Origin: an uncultured Verrucomicrobiota bacterium
Lineage (GTDB): Bacteria; Verrucomicrobiota; Kiritimatiellia; RFP12; UBA1067
Direction: 5' to 3'
DNA: 10,678 nucleotides
Assembly (NCBI GenBank): GCA_946631345.1
Contig: CAMPAA010000098.1
Location: 1 to 10,678 of the forward strand
Position numbers and translations under genes: made by a program. Below the pieces are notes generated by a model. That model did not search any database and was not told the DNA's origin. It saw nothing but the letters and a program-made list of their open reading frames with translations. Shown piece after piece: positions 1 through 5,523 of this stretch (within the stretch, counting starts at the first letter, position 1; every line of letters begins with the position of its first letter).

Positions 1-1133
1 GCGTGTCGTTCGAGAAGCCCGTGGTGATCTTCGAGGACAGGCACGAATCCTCGCCAGGCGTGTTCGCGGCGCGGCGGTCCACGACCACGAAGCTCACCGT
101 CACCGCCTACGGCGGCCCGAACGGATGCATGCTGTCGCTGAACGAGTCCGGCGATCTCGCAAGATGTGGCGGGGCCGGCGACCTGCCAGGGTTCGTGGGG
201 CCGCAGTGCAGGGTGGAGTGGGAGGCCAACTACGAGGGCGTGGCGGCGAGCGCCGGCCAATACGCCGCCTCGGCGACGGTGACGTTCACGGACTTCGCGA
301 CGATGCATTCCCTTGACGCAACCGCCAACGCAACTGTCGTGGAGGTGAAGGTCAAGGCTCAGGACACGGCCCCTCAGAACCAATGCTGGCAGCGGCATGA
401 ATACGGTGTGTGCGAACGGGTTGTGCTGCAGCACAGCCCAGCTTCGGCGAACGTCACATGGAGAACCGAAGGCGATGGCGACATCCAGGGCGGGCAATAC
501 GACATCCTTGTGTGCCCGCCGATCGGCGGAACCGAAAGACTGGTCGCATCCCTGCGTGGAGTCGAGCTGCCGGTCCAGCTGGACATCATTGAACCGCAGG
601 CAATAGTGGCATCCAACGTGACGGCCATTGCGACCAATCTGCCTGTGGGCACCGCCGGCCATGTCGGCATGTACATGGATCAGTATGTCGCACCGTTCAC
701 CGTGTCGTTCAGCAAGATAGCCATAGAAGAGGTGCCATGTGAAAACGGCTTCCATTCTGGATACTACAGCAATCCATCCATGAGCAACATTTGGTCTCAC
801 ACATATTCAAATGGAGCGGGAAGGTGGGTCCGCGTAAAAGGAAATAATCTTGTGGCAAGGGATAGGGCAACGTGTGGTGCGTGCCCTCCGCCTTGGTCCC
901 AAGGGACCTTAATTTGGAACATACCCTTTGGGTGGCATGCGCTAACAGAAAATGGCACTTCACCAGTTGTCGGAACAACACCGACAAAAGAATTTGCAAC
1001 TGATGTCACAAGCACGATCGTCATCAATTCAACTGGCATGGTGTTTTTGATGAAACTTGGGCATTGGGTTTCGAGAGACATCTACAATGAAGTCGCGCTT
1101 GATGGGATTGTGATACAGGAGGGCTGTCAATGA
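1..1133 (+). CDS. Secreted-type cysteine-rich protein of unknown function (5' partial)
   Basis: The reading frame is open from the first complete codon at position 3 (GTG) to TGA at 1131-1133. No ribosome binding site or signal peptide precedes it, so the true start lies outside the window; 376 residues are visible. The first ~120 residues are rich in Thr, Val and Ala (for example TKLTVTAYGG), like a beta-sandwich. Ten cysteines are spread along the chain (42, 55, 69, 128, 137, 171, 246, 291, 294, 375), which suggests disulfides outside the cytoplasm. Distinctive segments are NQCWQRHEYGVCE (126-138), HSGYYSN (251-257), GAGRWVRV and EFATDV (~330). From memory, not a search, such motifs recall repeated secreted proteins of PVC gut bacteria with no known function. 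No catalytic motif is seen. Base composition changes inside the gene: 61-120 is 73% GC, 961-1020 is 47% GC by hand count. The stop overlaps the next start (ATGA), so the two are probably co-translated. Confidence 0.75.
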   Translation, partial: VSFEKPVVIFEDRHESSPGVFAARRSTTTKLTVTAYGGPNGCMLSLNESGDLARCGGAGDLPGFVGPQCRVEWEANYEGVAASAGQYAASATVTFTDFATMHSLDATANATVVEVKVKAQDTAPQNQCWQRHEYGVCERVVLQHSPASANVTWRTEGDGDIQGGQYDILVCPPIGGTERLVASLRGVELPVQLDIIEPQAIVASNVTAIATNLPVGTAGHVGMYMDQYVAPFTVSFSKIAIEEVPCENGFHSGYYSNPSMSNIWSHTYSNGAGRWVRVKGNNLVARDRATCGACPPPWSQGTLIWNIPFGWHALTENGTSPVVGTTPTKEFATDVTSTIVINSTGMVFLMKLGHWVSRDIYNEVALDGIVIQEGCQ

Positions 1134-1831
1134 AGAGGATTTTACTTATTGCTGTTTGCACAGTGATGAGCATATGCATTGCCATTGCAATATGCCATCT
1201 GCACGGACATGCGGAAAATGATGTACGTCCATATGGGGATGAAATAGGCAAGACCATAGATGAAGTTTGCAGGGGGAGATGTGAGGCCTCATGCGGCAAG
1301 GAGCTGGTTGGGAAAATAGTTTCACTGACAAATCGCAGCGAAGCGCTTCAAAAGATGCATGTGGTCATGGAGGCAATGTCCAAGGCCTCATTCTATGGAG
1401 CCAATATGCATGACCGCGAAAGCAGCCATTGTCGGTTCCATGCATTCCGAGAGGCGGCAGTCGAATCTCTCGCTGACAAGCCTGAACATTGGCCATACAT
1501 TATTGGGCTGTGGTTCTCTGAGACGGAAAGTCTGATGAGGGAAAGAGATTTCTGCAAGTCGATGCAGACTCAAGCTCTGGACAAAGACATTGAATTACGG
1601 ACATTTACAGGCTATGAGAACGACCTGTTCTGGCACAACTGTGCATGTAACTGCATGTCGCTATGCAACGAAAACATTGGATATATTGTCCTTTGGGATG
1701 ACAGCGTCGCAGCGAAGTACTGCGCCACGCTTCCGTGGTGGAGGAAAATGATGCTTGCCCGGCGCATAAAGAAGGTCATTGGTCGCTACCCAGACTGGTA
1801 CCTTGAAGATAAGAAGAAGGCCGCCAAGTAG
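1130..1831 (+). CDS. Membrane-anchored or secreted cysteine-rich protein, unknown function
   Basis: The ATG at 1130 overlaps the previous stop as ATGA and has an excellent ribosome binding site (AGGAGGG, 1117-1123) six bases upstream, which fixes the start. The 233-residue product begins MKR and then a hydrophobic stretch (about 4-22) containing C10, C16 and C22, either a signal peptide or a single membrane anchor. No clear lipobox is seen. The remainder is polar and holds ten more cysteines: a CX3CX3C motif (47, 51, 55), C101, C142, a dense cluster CACNCMSLC (171-179) and C198. Aromatic residues are frequent (HWPYIIGLWF at 120-129). The tail is basic (KKKAAK). The cysteine arrangement could form disulfides or bind metal; I recognise no family. 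The gene is AT-richer (1141-1200 is 40% GC) than the minus-strand genes. Its link to the upstream cysteine-rich protein suggests a partner role. Confidence 0.75.
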   Translation: MKRILLIAVCTVMSICIAIAICHLHGHAENDVRPYGDEIGKTIDEVCRGRCEASCGKELVGKIVSLTNRSEALQKMHVVMEAMSKASFYGANMHDRESSHCRFHAFREAAVESLADKPEHWPYIIGLWFSETESLMRERDFCKSMQTQALDKDIELRTFTGYENDLFWHNCACNCMSLCNENIGYIVLWDDSVAAKYCATLPWWRKMMLARRIKKVIGRYPDWYLEDKKKAAK

Positions 1832-1882
1832 CGCATTTGGGTCGGATGAATCCGCTGCGCAGGGGGCGGCGAAGAAAGCCTT

Positions 1883-1896
1883 TGTGCCATGGCACA
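1883..1896. repeat. Perfect 14-base palindrome downstream of the plus-strand genes
   Basis: The sequence TGTGCCATGGCACA equals its own reverse complement. It starts 52 bases after the stop of the 233-residue gene. AAAG (1875-1878) and CTTT (1897-1900) could extend it with a 4-base bulge. As RNA it could form only a short hairpin (5 bp stem, CATG loop) without a T-tract, so it is at best a weak terminator. As DNA it has the size of a dimeric repressor operator, but no promoter is visible beside it. Confidence 0.5.
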
Positions 1897-1940
1897 CTTT
1901 GCGGCTGAAATCACTCTATTTGTTTAAAGTTGTTTCGTTT

Positions 1941-1991
1941 AAGGTTAAAGGTTGAAGGTTGAAAGTTTGAAAGTTTGAGAGTTTGAGAGTT
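1941..1991 (+). repeat. Degenerate 7-8 base tandem repeat (GGTTAAA / AGTTTGAA family)
   Basis: The stretch reads as successive units AGGTTAA, AGGTTGA, AGGTTGAA, AGTTTGAA, AGTTTGAG, AGTTTGAG, drifting gradually by single substitutions. It is followed by GACTAACGACT (1998-2008). The same unit types in the same order occur on the minus strand at 7622-7706. It lies in the region between convergent genes and is read in the plus direction after the 233-residue gene. It is much too short-period and degenerate to be a CRISPR array. Confidence 0.7.
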
Positions 1992-2028
1992 GCTATCGAC
2001 TAACGACTTAAACCTTCAAACCTCTCAA
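1975..2028. terminator. Imperfect inverted repeat between convergent genes, possible bidirectional terminator
   Basis: TTGAGAG at 1975-1981 pairs perfectly with CTCTCAA at 2022-2028. After a one-base bulge, 1982-1991 pairs with 2011-2020 at eight of ten positions, leaving a loop of about 19 bases containing GACTAACGACT. The right arm overlaps the stop codon of the 39-residue minus-strand gene. The arms are AT-rich and there is no classical T-tract, so the terminator role is inferred mainly from its place between converging transcripts. Confidence 0.35.
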
Positions 2029-2144
2029 TACATAGCCACAAGAAGACCGATAAGCACCATCATGACGACCGCAATGACGACAAGCAGTGCGATAACGCCA
2101 GATTTGCCATTCGACACGCCATAATAGTCACGAAACATGCTCAT
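2025..2144 (-). CDS. 39-residue single-span small membrane protein
   Basis: This short gene starts at ATG 2144 with a strong ribosome binding site, GAGGTGAG (2155-2148), three bases upstream of the start and overlapping the stop codon of the preceding gene; nine bases separate the two genes. It ends with TGA at 2027-2025. The product begins MSMFRDYYGVSNGKSG and then is almost entirely hydrophobic (residues 17-38, rich in Val, Leu, Ile, Met), ending MY. One membrane span with a short polar N-terminus is the only feature. The FRDY motif before the span also occurs in the upstream 93-residue membrane protein (FRDYRADW), so the two may be related or share a partner. The product is unknown. The good ribosome binding site, tight spacing and clean hydrophobic profile make it a likely real gene despite its size. 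Confidence 0.7.
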   Translation of the reverse strand: MSMFRDYYGVSNGKSGVIALLVVIAVVMMVLIGLLVAMY

Positions 2145-2153
2145 TTGCTCACC

Positions 2154-2435
2154 TCATTTAGATAGCATAAGTATAGTTTCTACTTCGCCGGAAACGTTCA
2201 AGACCCGCACTGCACGGGGTTGGTCCTGCATGGACTCCAGCCATGCCAAACCGACAGCCGAAACCACAAGCAATACCAGGCAGAGCGCGGCAAGCACTCC
2301 GGCCACTGCTGCCACGAAATGGAACGTCCTCCCCACGGATTCCCTCTCCGAGCGAGGCATCTCCAGCGCGCCGCGAAGCCAGTCGGCCCTGTAGTCTCGG
2401 AAGGTATACGCCTCAAGTCCGTTCTTTTCATCCAT
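2154..2435 (-). CDS. 93-residue single-span membrane protein, unknown function
   Basis: The ATG at 2435 is the only start available, because an in-frame TGA lies about five codons upstream. AGGTGG sits three bases before it, a closer spacing than usual. The product has a polar N-terminus (1-37) containing FRDYRADWLRG, a long hydrophobic span at about 40-66 rich in Ala, Val and Leu, and a polar C-terminal tail (67-93). It lies 55 bases after the stop of the 796-residue membrane/TPR gene and 9 bases before the 39-residue membrane gene, so it probably belongs to the same transcript. The FRDY motif is shared with that small neighbour. No family is recognised; a small accessory subunit of the upstream membrane protein is a reasonable guess only. 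Another frame opens at a TGATG overlap (2493-2489), but it lacks a hydrophobic span and was not preferred. Confidence 0.65.
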   Translation of the reverse strand: MDEKNGLEAYTFRDYRADWLRGALEMPRSERESVGRTFHFVAAVAGVLAALCLVLLVVSAVGLAWLESMQDQPRAVRVLNVSGEVETILMLSK

Positions 2436-2490
2436 TTTCCACCTACCGTTTCATTCAAATCCATCTCTTCCTTCCTTTTCGCCGCATCCA

Positions 2491-4881
2491 TCACAGCCCC
2501 ATGAGCCTGTTGCGCCTGCGCTCCTCCTCAAGGTCTTTCTTCTGCTTCTGCACATTCTCAAGCGTGCGCTTCGCCTCCGGCGCATCTGGACGCAGCTCAA
2601 CGGCCTTGCGCGCATATTCCTCCGCCTCGTCCAGCTTGTCCTGGCGCATTAGCGCGACGGCAAGGTTGTTCAGTATGGCCGAATCCTTCGACTGCCTGCC
2701 GAGGCATTTCTTCAGGTACACCTCCGCGCGCCCATACTGCTCCGCCGCGAAATAGTTCATGCCCACAACGAAGTTCGCCGCAACGTCGTTCGGATCGGAT
2801 ATCAGTACCTGGCGGGCGAACACCTCTGCCATCTGGAAGTCGGCGCGGTCCAGTCCGAGCTTGAGGCCTTCGCGCGGAGTGAGCCTCATGCTTCCCTGCC
2901 CGACAATCTCCATCTGCTGGCGCATCTTCATGAACACGGTGTTGTGGGCGTCCAGCTCGTCGGCGAGCTTGCTTTCGCTGAGCGATTCGTCTGTCTTGCG
3001 CTGCATGTCAAGGGCGTCCGCCCGCACGCGGCAGATTCGCGCAAGCCGCCACTGCAGGTACGAAAGCATCTCCCTCAGCTTCGGCGATATGTTGGCGAGC
3101 TTCTCGTCCTTCTTGTAGATCGCCAGCAGCCTGTCGAGGAGCGCATGCGCGGCATCGGTCCCCGCCGACGCGAACCCCTCCGGGAACCCTGCCGGGCGCG
3201 CCACCAGGCCTCCGCAGGGCGGCGGCTTGCGGCCACGTCCCCAAAGCTCGAAGCCGATCTGGAGCGCGATGTCCTTTATGCGCTGCGGCTTCAGGCGAAT
3301 CCATGTGCGCAGGGTGTCCACCGCGCTCATTATGAGCATCTCGCGGTCCTCCTTGTCCTCGGCGGCGCGCGTACGGATGTACCTTTCGCGCGGACTTGAG
3401 CCGGACATCAGGGAGATGGTGCGCAGGTTCATGCCCTGCTCCAGCGCGCAGAGCTCCACGGCGGCGTCGAGAGCGCCGTCGGTGAAGAGGTATCGCGCGT
3501 CGCGACATTCCATGGCCGCCTGCCAGGCGCTGGCGTGCAGCACGCTCATGACCTCGCGCGTCTCAGACTGGACGCGCCACGGAAGCAGCAGCGCGAGGAA
3601 TATCAGCGGCTCGTAAAGGACGATCCTGCGGCCCACCCTGCTTATCCTGCGGAACGAAACCGCCATTCCCGCCCCAAGCCTCGTTTCCTCGACCGAATCC
3701 TGGAACCTTATCCCGGCGATGCGGAAGTAGTTGCGGAAATATATCTCCACGGCAAGCACGCAGAGCGCATAGGTGGCGGTCTGGGCGCATATCGAGGTGA
3801 ATATGCAGCGCAGGAGGCCGGAACCTACGGCCAGCCCGGCATCGCCTGTCCACGTCCAGAACCAGAAGGATCTCCATCCCGCCACCTGGAGAAACGTGAT
3901 TACGCCCATGATTGCGTACAGCACGCCGTGCCAGTACGGCAGGAAGCGGTCGTCGTCCGTGGCGGTCTTCACATATGCGAGGGAAAGGATCAGCGGCGTG
4001 ACCACCACTACCACAGCGAGTATCCATCCGGCGGGCTGCGCCGCCCCGCGCAGCACCTTCACGTAGTTGTAGAGGTAGTTCAGCGCGAACTCGAACCCCG
4101 TCCAGTCGTGCGCGGCCAGACCGTCCCGGTACAGGAAGTAGGCGGTGTTCGCGGCTATCGCCGCGATCCATCCCGCCATCGCTATGGCCGTCATCCTCCG
4201 CATCACAACCACGCGCACGAACGGGTCGCCCAGCGGATTGACCCGCACATCCGCGTTAGAGTTCGCCTTGTAGTAGCAGAACAAGAGGCATCCTGCCGCC
4301 AGCGCCATGCCCAACGGGGTATCCGCGCTCAGCAGGCCGAGCAGGAACATGGTCCAGTACATGATACCTATGCTGTTCGCGCGGACGCTGTGGCGCAGGA
4401 ATATGTACAGCGCGAGCAAGACAATGTTCAGCTGCATTATCGTCGGGCCGAACGCCTGCCCAGCCTCCCACACTGGATCGGCGCACGCGAAGAGCAGCAC
4501 CCCCTGGAACATCACGAGCCGCGTGACCCAGCGGCTCCAGCGGGCCCTTCGCGCCGCCTTGTACATCACCGATGGCAGCGTCTCTCCGAGTATCTGGAAA
4601 ACAAGGGCGGAGGCCATGCCAAGCGCCACGTGGCCGCCAAGCAGAAGGTAACGCACCGTGCGAACAGGCCCGCACCAGTCGAACACACGATCCACGAGCA
4701 TGTGCCACAGAAGCGGGAACGGTGCCGCCGGCGGGCGCAGCCCGGCGGCTACGGCCACATCCTCCCACAGCTCGGGCGGAAGCCACTCGTACCGCCATAG
4801 CCAGGATATCAAGGCAACGGCAACGCCTGCAAGCGCCGCCGTAAACCATCGCCCAAGCAATATCCTCCAGCGGCGTCTCAC
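2491..4881 (-). CDS. Polytopic inner-membrane protein with C-terminal TPRs, possible divergent GT-C (DUF2723-like) glycosyltransferase
   Basis: The 796-residue product starts at GTG 4881, overlapping the stop of the PEP-CTERM gene as GTGA, which implies translational coupling; no strong ribosome binding site is visible. About ten membrane segments fill residues 12-450 (for example ~12-30, 78-98, 118-134, 146-162, 171-203, ~285-305, ~430-447). Then comes a soluble part of about 340 residues. It contains at least two TPR motifs (about 702-734 and 735-774; ILNNLAVALMRQDKLDEAEE is typical) and a charged tail (KKDLEEERRRNR). The N-terminal pattern PELWEDVAVAAGLRPPAAPF followed by PLLW, and a later WEAGQAF..TIMQLN stretch, resemble the layout of DUF2723/GT-C proteins, in which an acidic residue precedes an HPPG-like loop. 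The resemblance is distant and the HPP motif is changed to RPP, so activity is uncertain. Exosortase was considered and rejected. It may modify or handle the exported proteins encoded just upstream. Confidence 0.8.
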   Translation of the reverse strand: MRRRWRILLGRWFTAALAGVAVALISWLWRYEWLPPELWEDVAVAAGLRPPAAPFPLLWHMLVDRVFDWCGPVRTVRYLLLGGHVALGMASALVFQILGETLPSVMYKAARRARWSRWVTRLVMFQGVLLFACADPVWEAGQAFGPTIMQLNIVLLALYIFLRHSVRANSIGIMYWTMFLLGLLSADTPLGMALAAGCLLFCYYKANSNADVRVNPLGDPFVRVVVMRRMTAIAMAGWIAAIAANTAYFLYRDGLAAHDWTGFEFALNYLYNYVKVLRGAAQPAGWILAVVVVVTPLILSLAYVKTATDDDRFLPYWHGVLYAIMGVITFLQVAGWRSFWFWTWTGDAGLAVGSGLLRCIFTSICAQTATYALCVLAVEIYFRNYFRIAGIRFQDSVEETRLGAGMAVSFRRISRVGRRIVLYEPLIFLALLLPWRVQSETREVMSVLHASAWQAAMECRDARYLFTDGALDAAVELCALEQGMNLRTISLMSGSSPRERYIRTRAAEDKEDREMLIMSAVDTLRTWIRLKPQRIKDIALQIGFELWGRGRKPPPCGGLVARPAGFPEGFASAGTDAAHALLDRLLAIYKKDEKLANISPKLREMLSYLQWRLARICRVRADALDMQRKTDESLSESKLADELDAHNTVFMKMRQQMEIVGQGSMRLTPREGLKLGLDRADFQMAEVFARQVLISDPNDVAANFVVGMNYFAAEQYGRAEVYLKKCLGRQSKDSAILNNLAVALMRQDKLDEAEEYARKAVELRPDAPEAKRTLENVQKQKKDLEEERRRNRLMGL

Positions 4882-5492
4882 ATAACGACCCGCTTGCGGC
4901 GCAGGGCAAGTAGCGCACCACCAACCAGCATCAGCAGGCCACCAGTCGGCTCAGGCACCGTGTGCGGGCCGAAGTTGTATGGCGTGGCGGTGGTGGCAAG
5001 CGCGCTCGGATTGAGGTCGCTTCCGCCGGGACGGGCGTAGAGCGCCGCTTCGGCGGAGAGCGTGCTCAGGGTGACGCCCTCGTTGAGCTGGTGGAAATGG
5101 TTCTCGGAGAACGCTACAAGGTTTCCGCCGGCGTAGAGGGTCATCATGAACTCATACCTGGTCCAGTCGATATTCCCCACCCCGGACAGGTCGGTATGGT
5201 ACACACCGGCGAACGTGCTGCCGCCGGCGGCTATGCCGGCTGCGGTGCCTGCGCCCTGACCGGTGCCGATCTGGTCGGGGTTCACGTAGGTGAACTGGTT
5301 GAGGCCGATCGTGCTTCCGTCATCCTTCGCGCGAAGGTAGAAGTTGAGCGTGTCGAACGTCTGGCCCTGCACGCCGGTCTCCGGTTTTGCGTCGCCCATG
5401 TCGAGGTACCACATAAGCACATCGGAACTCGTATCGGCCTGCGCCGCAAACGCAGTCGCGGCAACGGCAATCACAGCCATGATCTTCTTCAT
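4878..5492 (-). CDS. PEP-CTERM sorting-domain surface protein
   Basis: The start at ATG 5492 is supported by AAGGAG (5502-5507) nine bases upstream. The 204-residue product has a Sec signal peptide (MKKIMAVIAVAATAFAAQA, probable cleavage after residue 19) and a mature domain of about 155 residues rich in Gly, Ala, Thr and aromatics with no recognisable enzyme motif. It ends in a textbook PEP-CTERM tail: VPEP at 179-182, a Gly/Leu-rich transmembrane helix (183-197) and the basic end RRKRVVM. By established knowledge of the system, such tails are cut and anchored by an exosortase; none is encoded in this window, so it must act in trans. The gene follows a 694-residue secreted protein by 31 bases and its stop overlaps the start of the membrane/TPR gene, so it sits in the middle of the surface operon. 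The mature domain may be adhesive or structural; this is not shown. Confidence 0.88.
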   Translation of the reverse strand: MKKIMAVIAVAATAFAAQADTSSDVLMWYLDMGDAKPETGVQGQTFDTLNFYLRAKDDGSTIGLNQFTYVNPDQIGTGQGAGTAAGIAAGGSTFAGVYHTDLSGVGNIDWTRYEFMMTLYAGGNLVAFSENHFHQLNEGVTLSTLSAEAALYARPGGSDLNPSALATTATPYNFGPHTVPEPTGGLLMLVGGALLALRRKRVVM

Positions 5493-5501
5493 TTTCTTTT
5501 T

Positions 5502-5507
5502 CTCCTT
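5502..5507 (-). promoter_or_regulatory. Ribosome binding site of the PEP-CTERM gene
   Basis: AAGGAG on the minus strand lies nine bases before ATG 5492. It serves as the reference for start choice in the two upstream secreted genes, whose leaders have the same layout before Met-Lys-Lys. Confidence 0.75.
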
Positions 5508-5523
5508 AACTTGAAATGCCCTG

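Noticed and set aside
1130..1200. Lipoprotein signal in the cysteine-rich 233-residue protein
   Set aside because: Cysteines lie in the hydrophobic stretch but none follows a good Leu-Ala-Gly type lipobox; C22 is preceded by Ile-Ala-Ile.
1941..2028. CRISPR array
   Set aside because: Units are only 7-8 bases, degenerate, and have no spacers; no cas genes are nearby.
2198..2494. Minus-strand frame starting at the TGATG overlap as an independent gene
   Set aside because: After the first ~20 residues it runs through the coding region of the membrane-span frame, yielding Trp/Arg/Cys-rich sequence without structure. Kept only as a possible leader or frameshift remark.
3535..4800. Long plus-strand open frame opposite the membrane/TPR gene
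   Set aside because: Its translation is extremely rich in Arg, His, Gln and Pro with no domain; the minus-strand product has membrane spans and TPRs. It is an antisense shadow of GC-rich coding sequence.
2491..4881. Exosortase (the enzyme for PEP-CTERM tails)
   Set aside because: The protein has many membrane spans, but I could not find the Cys, Arg, His catalytic arrangement of exosortases, and the C-terminal TPR part is not a usual exosortase feature.
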